Part shown: positions 11,044 to 22,843 of the stretch, one piece after another | Layout of the letters: the number at the start of each line of letters is the position of its first letter | Position numbering within the stretch: position 1 is the stretch's first letter | NCBI GenBank assembly: GCA_007922305.1 | Contig: ML677333.1 | Span: 14,964,676-15,028,675, forward strand | Reading direction: 5' to 3' | DNA length: 64,000 nt | Source: Dermatemys mawii | Lineage: Eukaryota; Chordata; Testudines; Dermatemydidae | The notes under the pieces: generated by a model | Told to the model about the DNA's origin: nothing | Database searches by the model: none | Seen by the model: only the letters and a program-made list of their open reading frames with translations | Program-made: the position numbers and the translations under genes

Positions 11044-11166
11044 TAGGGTGACCAGATGTCCCAATTTTACAGGGACAGTCCTGATGTTTGGGTCTTTTTC
11101 TTATATAGGCTCCTATTACCCCCCCACCCCATCCCAATTTTTCACACTTGCTGTCTGGTCACCCTA
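11044..11166. mobile_element. MITE with TA target sites, copy A
   Basis: Terminal inverted repeats GGGTGACCAGA (left) and TCTGGTCACCC (right) are perfect over 11 bases and flanked by TA on both sides. The body reads GGGACAGTCCTGATGTTTGG and TTATATAGGCTCCTATTACC. It is a common turtle repeat, and a second copy in reverse orientation lies at 19082-19184. The TA duplication suggests a Tc1/mariner-type origin. Confidence 0.7.
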
Positions 11167-11379
11167 GAACTAGACGACACTCCACACGAGACTCCCTTAG
11201 AAATAGATGTCAGTCCCAACCCTGTATCTTGTTTCTCTATTCCCAACCGCAAAATGCTGTGCTGCTGCTGCTAATATCTGGAAGAGAAGTACGCCAGCTC
11301 CTGTCACACAAATCGGTGCTCTACTCCCCTTCCTCCCCCATGCACACAACCCTGCAGTGGGGGGAAGGGATCTTCTTCC

Positions 11380-12130
11380 CTCGGGCATAAGCCCCCCCGT
11401 CATTCCCACAGGGGGCACCCCTCTCTCTAGTGCCCCGAACGAGGCACCGCCCTGTAGTGAGCGGGGCTACGGACCCCCAGTCTCCGGGGCGCCGAAGGGG
11501 ATGGAGCGGCCCGCCTGGCGCGCGGGGGCTTTGATCCCCGTAGTGACCCGGGCTAGGGCCCGTGGGGGAATTCCCCGCCTCGAGAGCCCCAGCTCGCCAG
11601 GCTCTCCCCAGCGGGCTCCCCAGGGTGCGGGGACAGGGCGGCGCGGCCCCGCCCCCGCCGCTCCAGCCCCGGGGGCCGGGCCGGACTGTGCGGCGCCAGC
11701 CCCGTGACATCACCCCTCGCTGCCTCCCCCCGCCTCTCCCGGCCGGCCGGGCCCGGCGGCGCCGCTCAGGCGGCTGCCATGGAGACCGGGGCTGAGCCCT
11801 GGGCTGTGGGAGGCAGCGAGGCCCGGCCCGGCCCGGCCGCCCCCGCCCGGGCGCACCTGCAGCGGGGGCACCGCGGACACCCTCAGCTGAGCCGGGGGGG
11901 TACGGGCGGGGTGCGGGCTGCCCCGCTCCTCTCCCTTCTCTAGCCGCTGAATGGGTCCCTGCAGCCCCAGGGAACTGAACGGGGGCCCCGGGCGGGGCGG
12001 CAGCTCCCACGCGGCTGCTCCCCTGGCCCCACGGGACATTCCCGCGGGGGGCTCGTTGTGTGCGGGGAGCCCCGGCCAGCGCCCTGCGGGAAACCAGAAA
12101 CACCCCCCCTCCCCCATGCGTCTGGCAGCC
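11380..12130. promoter_or_regulatory. CpG-island-like block upstream of ID2
   Basis: This is the only long GC-rich, CpG-dense stretch in the window that is not a repeat. It contains many GGGGC/GCCCC Sp1-type runs, GGCGCC boxes (for example 11692-11697) and a CRE-like GTGACATCA at about 11704. An ATG in GCCATGG context at 11779 opens a 54-codon plus-strand frame ending at 11943. The long ORFs on both strands follow from GC richness. It may be a promoter for an unannotated transcript divergent from ID2, or a distal ID2 element. No splice-linked exon could be proved. Confidence 0.55.
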
Positions 12131-14189
12131 TCACCCGGCGGCCTGCTGCCCTCCAAAGCGCCCCTGGCCATTAGCGTTATCTGGGCTGGTCCTTATCAGC
12201 GGAGAAATGAAACCTCCGCTCCCTTGGTCCTGCGTGTGGAGCAGGCATGAGCTCATACTGAGAAAGGAGAGAAACCGCTGCGCCTTCTCTGCGCAGACCT
12301 GGTGGAAAAGTTCCCGACCCTTTTCTCTCACGTGCAGAATATGGTGGTTTTCTAGGAAACAGCCTCTGGGTTACATGAGAATTCAGGTGGTTGCCTCCTG
12401 GGTTTGACACTCACAAGAAGTCTTGGGAAAATGGAGTTCTTCATGGGAAGTAGAGTCCGTCTGTCCGCTCTTGGGTATCAGGCACTTATTTGCCTTATGA
12501 TTAAGGATCTTGAAAGTTTTCATGCCAAAGATCCTGTATGTGTAATAAAATGTAGCTGAAAACCAACTAGAAATAGTATAAATGCCTTTAACTGCCGCAC
12601 ATGTACACCATCAGACTTTACTATAAATCTGTTAATCCTGTTCCTTCTCCACCTTATTGTCATAATCCAAGGTACCAAAAAAGTATGTTGGCTAAATATG
12701 TTTCGACATAGAGGTTGTTAATGTACCTGGTGAAATATCTCCCTAAACCCAACTGCTTTCAAATGCCTGATCCTTTTTGTTTGTTTCACGTTTCAGATCC
12801 ATTAAAATAATGCAGTTTAAGACTTTGGGGACGGGGAGAAGGGGGCCTGCCTGCATGCAAAATATTTAGTTACAAATTCTGTGAAGCGCACTGATCTGTA
12901 ACAGCGTTTTCTGCTTCTACAAAGGATTTTCCTGTTACTTTGTTCCGGTCACAATTTTTTTTTTTTTTTTTTTTTTTAAAAAACGAACTTGGGAGAGATA
13001 AGGTCTGGAAAACAATCTGGAATTGCCAGTCTGTTGGTGGGAGCTCTGCAGGGCTGGCGTCAGGAAGTCTGCGCCGCCTTCTATTACTGTTGATCCAGCT
13101 TTGTGCAGCTGCACTTAGTACAATTAGCTTGTAGAAACAATCCTGCTGTAGGCAGCCTCTTCCCTTCAAAGTGCTTTTCTATACTGATCCGCTCACATCA
13201 TGATGTTGGAAATCAAGTCACAAGCTGACCACTGTTTGACCAACATCATCTGTGGGAATTTATTAACCTCCATCTCAGAGATGCAACAAGAGATTGTTTG
13301 TCCAGAACTAAACTTACAGCTTAATATTATGATGTAGCCCATACAGGAAAAAAACTGTGTCCCATTTTTTGTTGTTGGCTATAACAAGAAACACATTGTG
13401 CTTACAGAGTGGGGAATGTAGCTGAAACCAAGCAAGAGCCGGCTCCTGCTAAAACTTTGCCATCAAAGTGATTGTTTTTTGGTTAATCAGCCTGCAGTTT
13501 CCATAGAAGCAACTTATCCCCTCGATTATTTTGCTGGGTGCACTTTGCAAGCTCATTTCCCGTCTGAGTTTGCTCTGCTGCTCTCAGATGCTGCTGCTGA
13601 CACATTTCCTCCCCTTGCACTTTGCACCCACCTTATCCCTGCCCGAGATGCTCAGGGCTGATTGTTTCTAGAGGGGGGCGTTCAACGCAAACTGCAACTG
13701 TTGTGGGGTTGGGATTCGCCCCCACCCCTCCACACATACTTTCCACTGCTTGATGATCAGATCTAGGCCATGCAATCACTGAACAGCAAACAGTCCCCCC
13801 ACCCCCATCTATCACCTCAGTCCCAGATTGCAGGGACACCAACTGCAGCTCCTACAAGCTCTTTGCCACATGCCTGTCGTGTGCTGCTATGTGTAAACCT
13901 CACTGGTGGCTCATGTGACTCCACTTCCAGCAGCGGCCCCAGGAGTGTAGGGAGCAGGGGTGGAGAGTAACAGCAGGGAGGTGGGTGTGGGAGCTGGCTA
14001 CAGAGCATGGTGGAATAGCTGCACTTGTGGGTTGAATCAGCAGGAAAAGGAGGCTGCTGCACAGGGAGGGCCAGCAACAGACTGCAAAGATCCCCTTCCT
14101 CCAGCCACTGTCCTGACAAGGGATCCAGGGTCTGGGCCCATCAACGACCCCAGTGCTTTGAAGACATTTGCGCGTAAACTGTGGCCTGG
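12131..14189. other. Non-repetitive DNA, no gene seen
   Basis: This holds a 20-base T run followed by A at about 12956-12981, otherwise unique-looking DNA with CTG/CAG-rich patches near 13560-13605. No coding frame with convincing composition is present. Confidence 0.4.
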
Positions 14190-14670
14190 CCCCAAACACC
14201 TTGTGCATCCCAGGGACATTCGGGACTGAGACCCTCAGCCCTAATATCCTCACACACTCCCAGGGATGTTCATGATCAAACACCCCATTCCCAACACTCC
14301 TATGTGCCTCCAGTGGACGTTCATGATTAACCCTCCTGTTCCCAATGTTTCCACATGCCCCTGGGGAATGTTCATGATTGAATAGCCCCGTGTGCAGGGG
14401 GGATGTTGATGCCTGAATCCCAGTTCCCAATGCCCCTGTACATCCCCAGGAATGGTTGTGCTCAAATCCTGGTTCCCAATGCCCCTGTATGCCCTCAGGA
14501 ATTTTCATGCTTAATCCCCGGGTCTGAGCACCCCAAGAGACGTTTGTATCTGATACATGGTTACCACCATCCCCGTGCACCCCCGATGATGTTCAGTCTC
14601 AAATCCTGCTTGCCAATGCCTCCAGAGATGTTTGTGCATGAAGGCCCCTTCCAACCCTCTTCCCCATGCA
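14190..14670. repeat. Degenerate minisatellite, unit about 50 bp
   Basis: A unit close to TTCCCAATGCCCCTGTATG, then a CCAGGAATGTTCATG-like block, then a TTAATCC-like block recurs roughly nine times, at spacings near 50 bases (for example at about 14290, 14339, 14425 and 14474). Copies are strongly diverged. The periodicity produces repetitive ORFs on both strands with a roughly 17-residue period, which should not be taken as genes. Confidence 0.7.
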
Positions 14671-15356
14671 ACCTGGAACCTCATTTGCAACCTGCCCCCA
14701 TCCCCACTCACTCCAGGTATATTTGAATCCAAACCCAAGACCTATGTGCCTGGAGACTGGCTTCTTTAACATAGAACTGTGCCATCTGCAAAGAGTTAGT
14801 GTTATGTTAATGGTATTTGAAGGGTGATGCTGGAAAATCCTTTTACATGCCGGGTCTGCTTGAAATAGTAGATGTTAATTGTTCAAGGTGTCCTGTATCT
14901 GCCGGTATTACCTCTTGCTTATCTAGTGACTTGAAAGTAAACACAGCTCTTTCTTTTTGAATCCTGCGCTCTCTGTGTGTTCAGTCCTGCTGAGGTAATT
15001 TGACATTTTAATTAGATTAAGTCACGTCTTTGCCAAGTAAAAGTTTTGTTGCATGTGATTACACTGACCCAATTAAATGACCCCATAACTACTATGGTTA
15101 TGCTGAAATCTAGGACTAGTCAGATCCCCCACTGTAGTAGGAATAATATTATCTTATGGATCAGAACATATTTACAGCTGAATATCACATATGTCATACT
15201 TACCTATTCATTTAGATCCTTAACATCTCCCTAATTTTGCACCCATCGCAGCTCTCAAGATAATAAATTAAGGGAGTGTAGCGTAAAATTACTTTCAATG
15301 CATGGTATGAAACAGAGATATGCAAAGGAGAAAAGAAAGCTAGAGGCTCTTTCTTG
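14671..15356. other. Intergenic DNA, nothing recognised
   Basis: The tail of the minisatellite grades into AT-rich unique DNA. I see no gene, RNA or repeat. Confidence 0.4.
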
Positions 15357-15515
15357 AGGGTATATGTACACAGCAGCTGGGCGATGTAATTTCCACATGC
15401 TAGCTCTGCTCAAGCTAGCCCTAAAAATAGTAGTGGGGGCCACAATGATTCTGGAGGAGTGGCTTGTGCTAGCTGCTTGAGTGCAATCCAACCTGACTGT
15501 TTGGGTAGGTATTTT
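15357..15515. mobile_element. Decayed Harbinger-type MITE
   Basis: The left end GGGTATATGTACACAGCAGC resembles the GGGTATGTCTACAC-type ends of PIF/Harbinger MITEs. The internal GCTAGCTCTGCTCAAGCTAG palindrome-like block is also typical. The right end is eroded and only approximate. Confidence 0.4.
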
Positions 15516-15721
15516 CTGGGTTAGATTCCCTAGTGAAGAAGGGCCACAAAATTACAATTTAACTTGAAGGGTTGGGTAATTGGATTATTGCCAGAAACTC
15601 TTGAAAAATCTGTTCCAGGTGCTTCTTTGCAAAAATGCCAACCTTTGTTAATTTTAGGGCTAAGGTTCATTTGCATAAAGCGCCATGAAGATTTCAGCCA
15701 CGTAGAAGAGCAAGATCTATG

Positions 15722-16255
15722 CCATCATAGAATTGTAGGACTGGAAGAAAACCTGAGAGTTCGTCAAGTCCAGTCTCTTGCACTCATGGCAGGACTAAGT
15801 ATTATCTAGATAAGTGGTCTTCAAAGTGAGGTGCGCGCACCTCAGGTGATGCGTGGGGACCCCCCCCATCGGGGGTCGCAGTGTCCCCGCCCTGGCGCAG
15901 GATCGGCCCCAGGAGACCACCAAATTGGAAGTGTTCTATTTTTGTCCTGCCAAAATGCCGCTGAAAGCGAACGCTTTCTATTCGGCAGCATTTTGGCGGA
16001 CATACCCCCGGGCTGCAAATGGATGCAGGCCAGCGGAAAGGGGCCGCCGAGGAAAAACTTTGAGAAACGTTGGTCTAGATCATCCCTGATAGGTGTAACT
16101 TGCTCTTAAAAATGTCCAATGATGGAAATTCCCACTCTCCCTAGGCAATTTATTCCAGTGCTTAAACACCCTGTCAGGAAGTTTTTCCCAATGTCCAACC
16201 TAAACCTTTCTTACTGCAGTTTAAACTCATTCTTCTTGTCCTATCTTCAGAGGTT
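15722..16255 (-). mobile_element. CR1 LINE 3' fragment, split by a hAT
   Basis: On the minus strand this is a CR1 3' end: the plus strand shows CATAGAATTGTAGGACTGG, CAGTCTCTTGCACTCATGGC, then after an insertion ATTTATTCCAGTGCTTAAAC and GAAGTTTTTCCCAATGTCC. The insertion at 15812-16072 interrupts the ATCTAGA...CATCCCTGA junction that is continuous in CR1. It is 5' truncated. Confidence 0.8.
15812..16072. mobile_element. Non-autonomous hAT nested in CR1
   Basis: The ends AAGTGGTCTTCAAAG and CTTTGAGAAACGTTG are imperfect inverted repeats of the hAT CAGNGGTTCTCAAA type. The 8-mers ATCTAGAT (15804-15811) and GTCTAGAT (16073-16080) form the target duplication with one difference. The interior is GC-rich. 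Removing it restores the CR1 sequence. Confidence 0.75.
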
Positions 16256-16491
16256 AAGGAGAACAGTGGATCTGTGACATAATGGTCTCAGAGTGGATCT
16301 GTGACATAATCGTTGGGGAACTCACTTTCCTGGAATTGCATCTCTCCTTTTTGACTGGAATCCATCAACTCAGTAGTGGAGAGCAATCTATTATAAAGAC
16401 AATTCTACAAGGGTGACACTGAAATTAGAGCAGTAGGGCAGCACCAACTGTGTTCTGGATGTTTTCCAAATGTAGATTAAATCATAGAATA

Positions 16492-16735
16492 AAATTTTCA
16501 AAATTGCCCAAGTGATTTAGGAGTCTAAGTTCCATTTTCAAAAGTGGCGCTAGCTTTTCAAGGTAGTTAGGTGCCTAAAGAATTCTAACTCTCATTGAAA
16601 TCAATGCACATTAGCTGATTAGGCACTTTAAAAAAACCCACTAGGCACCTTTCTGTAGGTGCCTGAATACCTGTAAAATCTGTCTCTACTTTTGAAAATG
16701 GGACGTAGATCTCTAAAAATTGTGACCATAGTCCC
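16492..16735. mobile_element. Palindromic MITE-like repeat
   Basis: Arms with TTCCATTTTCAAAAG (left) and CTTTTGAAAATGGGA (right) are inverted repeats, with TTAGGTGCCTAAA-type blocks inside. This pattern is widespread in amniote genomes. Superfamily and exact ends are uncertain. Confidence 0.4.
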
Positions 16736-19081
16736 AACCTCAAGCAGATGACAAGGTAATTTTCACGTTTCAGTAACCCTACAATACTGAAAGTTGGTAA
16801 CATGTTCATTCTAAGGTGCTGTCTGCCATACAGGAGAAATCCCAGATACGTACTCTGACCTTTCCATTAGAGACCAACAAAAGTTCATCGGGCCTTCTTA
16901 CCAGAGCTCAATTATTCAAGTTCCTTTTAGAGCTAGTGTTAAGTTTGGTGTCTTTGTTTAGTATGAGCCATGGATTATAGAAAAATCAAACTGATCGCAT
17001 TTTATATGTATTTTTATAATTTACTATTTCTGTCACTGATCACCAGACAGACATCAGTCTAATCATTTCCAAAAATTGTTACACTCTTTGTAGGTAGGCA
17101 GTAGGCTGGGAGAAATGAAAGTAATCTGAGGTCACCTGTTTCATTGTTCAGGTTTCAGCTAACTATATTGTTGGTGAGCGAGTCTGCTAAAGAGACTGAT
17201 GGCAATAATTCCAAAGGGTGGAATGTTGTGCATATACCCCTGTAGAACCCCATCTACCTCTAGTAATGAAACTGTGAAAGTATACACACATACTCGATGT
17301 GTTAAATTTGGTAACACCTGTATAGCACGTCATGCCACTACAGCTTGTGGCATTGAACTCAAAATTGAATTATTTAAGGCTTGAACTATTTCAAGTAGAG
17401 ATGGGGGTGAGAGAACTTAAAAGGGATCCGAGTACTTCTTTAGAATATTCTGGGCCAAAAGTCATAAGAGCTGATTTATAGCAGCTGAGGCTGTGACTCA
17501 TGATGATCAGAAGCTAAAGCCTTTTGCAGCGGTTTGTTGTCTGCCTCCTCCCTTTCATAGTCTTCTGCTTTCTTTTAACCTTCTTCCTTTCCCCTCTGTA
17601 ACCTATACGCATGCCCACATCACGACCCCATTTTACGTATCACAGTGTTGGTACTTTTCAAGATTTTATCACAGCTCTTGGGATATTTAGTGTTTTTTTT
17701 GTAAAGCCCCAGCTCCTGGAGTCATGAGAATCTAAGTTTTAATGAATTAAAAATAGGTAAGTTTCTAGCCCTTATGGTTGTGGAGAAAAGCAGGAAAATG
17801 TGAACCAAATGTGACCTAGAGGCACAAATATCAGAAGGCAAAGAAAAACAGCCCAACAGTTATATTATTTTAGACTCTTGTGATTTTCAAATCAGCCTTA
17901 TGAGTTTTAGGACTCTAACTCAGGTTGAGTGGTTGGGGTTGGCAGAACTACTTTCCATGTCCATCCCATTTATATTTCAGTGGTTGTCTTTCCACCCCTT
18001 CAGCGCTGATAGCAGAGTTATTCTTGGTGCAGAGTAACTGTGAGAAAATTAAAATTCCACCTGTTTCCAACAAAAGATGAAAATGAAATGAGGGACTAAA
18101 CAGAAGAGACTGCACCTGTTAAACATGAGCTAATGTTTATGGCTTTTCTACCTAAACCATATTAGGCAAGTTGTGTGAAGAAACTAAACTGCTTTTCTGG
18201 TAATAAATTCCCATGATTTGCTGGGTAAATTAAGGCAGGATCCAAGGACTGATAAATCTAGGCCCCAGAATGGATAAGAAAAGATCCACAAAGTTTGGAT
18301 CTGTGGTGGGGGCCCACTGCCAGAGACAGCTGAGAGAAGCATTGCTAGGAAAGGACAACTACATGGGTTTTTCTTGGACTTTATAGCTTCTTCCATTTGC
18401 TGACTCTGGCCTTGGCCACTTTTAGCAGTTGGGTCATAGGTGTGTTGTTAGGTTCTATAATCTGCCCACACAAGAAAGAAGAGCAGCATGGACTCCCGCT
18501 GCCTGCCAGCCCAGTGGAGTTGCTCAGTCTCTTGTATCAGCTAGTCATGAAAGAAGATGGTTTGGCCTGAAGTCATAGTTGATTGCTGCCTCCGAGTCAC
18601 ACTTAAGAGTCATCCCTTTGTCCTGAACTGAGGGAGGAGGATCTGAGTCAAGCTGCAGCCAGCCCAGCCTGTGTAGGACTGAAACGGGCATGTTAGTCTG
18701 AACATGTGCAGGAGTTCGTGTCTGTGCTTGCTGCTCTCAGCTATCCATCTGGGGATATGACAGAGAGGAGCACCACCAATCCAGAGCAGCAAACGGAGTA
18801 ACATGCTAAATGGAGGCACAGGAAGAGGAGGCATGGCCCCAGGGCTTGGAAAGCAGACGGAAAAGAGCAAGAATCAGGGCTCTGAGGAGGGACAGAGGAA
18901 GAAGGCCGTTCATGGGCAGAACTGGTGAAAGTGTCTTCAGGGCTGAGAGTGAGGAAAGAAGGGCTGAATGTCAGTGGTTACACTTGGGCCTTATGGAGGG
19001 AAAGCTGATGCTGTTTTTCCCCATATTTTTTTGACTTTTGGCATGTCGTATTTTGTTTATTTTTTTGACAGCACTGCTGGG
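16736..19081. other. Intergenic DNA with one dispersed repeat
   Basis: I see no gene. The repeat at 17665-17960 is listed separately. The remainder is AT-rich and looks unique. Confidence 0.4.
17665..17960 (+). repeat. Unnamed turtle dispersed repeat, copy 1
   Basis: It contains AAGCCCCAGCTCCTGGAGTC, GTTTCTAGCCCTTATGGTTG and a GGTTGGGGTTGGCAGAACTA end. A second, shorter copy lies at 44085-44255 with the same order of blocks. I recall the family as abundant in turtles but cannot name it. Confidence 0.5.
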
Positions 19082-19184
19082 TAAGGGGACCAGACAGCAA
19101 ATGTGAAAAATCGGGATGGGATGGGGGGGTAAGAGGAGCCTATATAAGAAAAAGAGCCCAAAATTGGAACATCTGGTCACCCTA
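19082..19184. mobile_element. MITE with TA target sites, copy B
   Basis: This is the reverse-oriented relative of the 11044-11166 element: CCAGACAGCAAATGTGAAAA, CCTATATAAGAAAAAGAGCC and the right end CATCTGGTCACCC followed by TA. The left end is slightly eroded (AGGGGACCAG). Confidence 0.65.
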
Positions 19185-19689
19185 CTGCTGGGGCTATTTG
19201 TGTTTGGTATGTTTTGCTGTTTGCAGTGGTGAGGCTGTGTTTTAGAATGAGTTTTCTGTAGAAAGAGAGGTGCCTTTTACCTTCTCCATGAAAATCCTCC
19301 CAAATCTAGCTGAGTTTTGAGCATCTGAAAATGGCTGTTTGCACATGCTCAGTAGAGACTTGTTAGAAGCCAGCAGCTAATGTCTCTGAAGATTCTATGT
19401 GCACTGAACCTGCTTTAGCCCCAGGCTACAGGGAATGAGTGGATTTTCTCTGCAATTGTTCATCCTAGCTGCTGGATGTTTAGTGGTACTGGGCACTGGA
19501 CTTGAGAGAGAGAGAGAGAGACTGTCTCAGTTGTGCTCTCACTGCTCCCTGGTTGTCCCCAAGGCAGTGTGAGGAAGAGAATGCAGTGCAAGGTGACTGC
19601 AGAGAGGTAAGGAGCAGGGAATGGGAAGTGGCTGGACTGCAAGAAAAGAAAGGATAATATTGTGGCTTAGGCAATTGAATTACACTGTA

Positions 19690-20060
19690 GAAAATTGGAT
19701 TTTAACCCTGCCTGTGTCACAGAGTTCCTATATAATGCTGAGTAAGTCACTTCAAACCAAACTGTTTACAGATGGCTACTAATTCTGCATTGGGAGCTGT
19801 GCTTGAACATATAAGTGCTGAGGTTGCTGAAAAATCAAGCTCCAGGTGTCTGCAGGTGGGTACTCAAAAGTAGTGGATATTGTTAGTAATTTTTCCCTTA
19901 TTTTTAGTGCCTCTATACCCATCTGTAAAATGGGGATAATGTATCACCTTACTTTCCAGTAAGGTGTGTTGGGAAGTTAAATTCACTAATATTGTGGAAC
20001 AGATGCTACAGTGATGAAGGCCATTGGAAAGCTGACATGGAAAATAATAATTCTGTATTC
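19690..20060 (+). repeat. MIR-like SINE
   Basis: Blocks GCCTCTATACCCATCTG and TAAAATGGGGATAATGTA are the MIR core/3' signature. The upstream GAGTAAGTCACTTCAAACC resembles the preceding MIR block. An insertion-like divergent stretch lies between them. The edges are approximate. Confidence 0.6.
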
Positions 20061-20894
20061 AACTGCTAAACTGTAACAGTTCAGGCTGAAAATTTTTAGA
20101 TAGGTCACCAAATGAATGATGAAGATAAAACAAAATATTTAATAGCTATCCTGTGTACTGAATAAAGCAGGGGTCCTGTGGGAAAATAGCACATGATAAT
20201 GTAATTAAAGACAGTATCATAAGGCATACACAGAGAGGGTGGGCAAATTAAAATTGCCCAGGAAACCTTACTTCTGGCACTTCCTAACTTATGAATGTTT
20301 CACCGTGCAACCTTAATGTTTTTAATATAGTGTTTTTTATATATATATACACATACAGTATTTGGGGCTGGTTTTGGGCATGCTGCATAGTTAATTAGGT
20401 CTAATAATTGGGAGACCTATGGTACTGCAAATTTGGCAAACTAGACGTAAAGGAACAAACATATTTTAAAAAGATAATGTATCACAAATGAACTTTATTT
20501 ATTTTGACAATGAATAGTAGTTACATTAACAAGAAGAGGGTGATTCATAATATACTATGTATGGGGGATGTGACATCCATCTGCTGTGACACAGAAGCCG
20601 GTGAGGGCATGCAGGTAAACAGGCAGGTCTTGGCCGCATGCAAAGCCACACAAGCTAGCATTTGGTGGACTAGTAAGCTTGTGCAAATAAATGGTGTATG
20701 CCTACAAACATTACTCCACACTAACTCAGTACCCAAAGAACTTAGTACACTTTCAACTTTGATTATAGAATAGTATTTCCTGGCCACTTAGTATGCTCTG
20801 AAGAATTGCTTTGCGCACGTCAGCTGGTGTGCATTAGCTAATGTTAGTGTGATTTAAGCCTCCCCCCATGTAAATAAGCCTTAAGTATAATGTG

Positions 20895-21570
20895 TGTATG
20901 TGATGGAGTGTTCACCCCATACCAGCCCTGAAAGGGTTAAGGAAGCTGAGAAATGGCCAATTAGTGTGATAGACCGCACATGAGGGGATTAGTCTGGAGA
21001 AACAACCTGAATTGGAAGGTGAAGCTCTGCTGAGTAGGTGCGGGCTGGGCTAGTATAAAGCCAGGAAGCTGGCAACAGAAATGGCTGTAGTGAGGAAGTC
21101 TGTAGCAACTCTTTATGAATTAGAGCAGGAAGGAGGGAACTAGGGAAGGAGTAGGACCAGGAACCTGGCCCTAAGGGAAGAGTGTACCCAGAAGAGACAA
21201 GGATGAAGAAAGCCTGTGGGAGGTCGAATAGGACACAGCCTAGGGAGAGAGCAGCAAAGGTGGGGACTGAGCAGACATTGGCTGGGTATTGTAGGACCCC
21301 TGGGCTGGGTAGTGGGTATTAGTGGTGGGCAGTCCTGGGTTCCCTGCCAGCCAGCGATGGAGTGGCATTGTCCAGAGAGCGGATCCAGTGAGACTCTCTA
21401 TGCTGGGAGGGAAACCACATGGTAACCTGGCTGGACGGCTGAGTTACAAAGAGGAGCCAGAGCATGGCTGCGGAGCAACAGAGCGGAAAAGGGGTTGAGA
21501 GACCACAAAGTGAAGTATCAGCTATTTCCCAGAGCAGCCAGACGGAGATGGCCTAGCAGTGAGTGTATTC
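20895..21570. repeat. Candidate LTR-like dispersed repeat
   Basis: TGTGATGGAGTGTTCACCCC, CAGCCCTGAAAGGGTTAAGG and GGCCAATTAGTGTGATAGAC match a sequence I recall as abundant in turtle genomes. The left end resembles TGTGAC-type LTR ends. I could not find the right boundary or a target duplication. Confidence 0.35.
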
Positions 21571-21761
21571 ATGACAGGTATATTTGTAGAATTTTAGTAT
21601 CTTGTAGCTTCTTTATAAAGTTGCATCTAATAAATATTTGCAGAGAATTGTGTGTGTGGAGAGATTGGCTTTTGTTCCAGTTACACAGTGTGTAGATTGG
21701 TCTCGGTCTACTTAGATTTTGTTGCAGTTTCATATGTTTCACCACAGGTTAGGCCCCATTT

Positions 21762-22338
21762 CAGACATGGGCAAACTACGGGCCGCGGGCCACATGTGGC
21801 CTGCCGGCCATTTTTATCTGGCCTGCGACCTTGGGCCGGAGGGTGGGGCCAGTGGCCCCGGCCAAGCGCGGCAAGCTGCATGGCCCTGCGTTTCCGGCCT
21901 GGGGGGGCCGGGCTGAGCACGGCAAGCCGCAGGGCCCCTCCCTGCCTGGGGTGCACAGCCAAGCGCTGGGCAGAGCGCTGTGAGCCACGGGGCCCCGCGC
22001 CTGGCTGAGCGGGTAAGCCAGTTGGGGGGGGTTAATTGAGGGGGGGCAGGGGTGGTGGTGGGTAGGGTGGGTGTGGGGGGGTCTTGGGAGGGGGCAGTCA
22101 GGGAACAGATAGCAGGGGGGCTAGATAGAGGTGGGGTCATGGGGGGCAATTGGGGGGTCTCTGGAGGGTGCGATTGGGAACAAGGAAGGGGAGGTTGGAT
22201 GAGTTGGGGTTCTGAGGGGGGTAGTCGGGGTGGGAAGTGGGTGGGGGTCGGATAAGGGGTGGGGCCTTCCCTACCTGGCCCTCTGCACAATTTTGAAGCC
22301 CAGTGTGGCCCTCGGGCCAAAAAGTTTGCCCACCCCTG
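21762..22338. mobile_element. Non-autonomous hAT, GC-rich
   Basis: The left end CAGACATGGGCAAACTACGG and the right end (reverse complement) CAGGGGTGGGCAAACTTTTT form imperfect hAT terminal repeats. CCCCATTT (21754-21761) and CTCTATTT (22339-22346) are a likely 8-bp target duplication with two differences. The interior has a G-rich degenerate minisatellite (22020-22260) that creates spurious long ORFs. Confidence 0.7.
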
Positions 22339-22626
22339 CTCTATTTGAGTAGGCTTAATACAGACAATGGAATTCTGTTAAGGACAAGATCTGTTTGGGA
22401 AAACCTTTATTTATTTTATTTGCATAAATAAAGTTATCAACTGATCACTATATGTGCTGGGCAGCAAACCAAAATTCCACTGTCAGGTCTGGTTTTGCAG
22501 TAATGCCGTGTTTCCTATTTTAAACCATGTAAGAGTGATGTAATGCTCAGTGCTCTAGCATCTCTCCACTTCCTGCAACTCCCTGTCTTAAACTGTACTC
22601 TGGAAGAGGGAGTGTACAGTATCCTA

Positions 22627-22843
22627 GAATCAGAGGGGTAGCCGTGTTAGTCTGGAATTGCAGAAGTGACAAAGAGTCCTGTGGCACCTTAAAGACTAAC
22701 CAGAGTATTAGAGCATAAGCTTTCGTGGGTTAATACCCACTTCATGCATGCATGCATCCGACGAAGTGGGTATTAACCCACGAAAGCTTATGCTCTAAAA
22801 TTTTAGTTAGTCTTTAAGGTGCCACAGGACTCTTTGTCACTTC
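22627..22843 (-). mobile_element. Penelope-like element forming a long hairpin
   Basis: The left arm, read on the minus strand, is a Penelope-like 3' end whose terminus (CTAACACGGCTACC) is at 22627-22660. The right arm (from about 22748) is the same sequence in the opposite orientation, lacking the last part of the 3' end. The arms pair over about 90 bp around a GCATGCATGCATCC centre, with only a few mismatches. The 12-mer TACAGTATCCTA at 22615-22626 and 22844-22855 is a perfect target duplication. Confidence 0.8.

Noticed and set aside
11321..12171. Long minus-strand ORFs (up to 260 codons) in the CpG-rich block
   Set aside because: High GC leaves few stops in all frames; the products are Gly/Pro/Arg/Ala-rich without any domain, and overlapping ORFs occur on both strands.
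13900..14580. 226-codon minus-strand ORF with a 17-residue repeat
   Set aside because: The periodicity follows the underlying minisatellite; no start context, domain or splice signal supports a gene.
14190..14670. CRISPR-like array
   Set aside because: Units are diverged throughout with no constant repeat plus unique spacer; the sequence is vertebrate.
20335..20350. TATA box in TATATATATATAC
   Set aside because: This is a simple AT repeat without downstream exon or other promoter signs.
22052..22255. Glycine-rich plus-strand ORF
   Set aside because: It is a translation of the G-rich minisatellite in the hAT interior.
21814..22320. 168-codon minus-strand ORF
   Set aside because: It lies inside the GC-rich hAT repeat and its Pro/Thr-rich product comes from the G-rich minisatellite.
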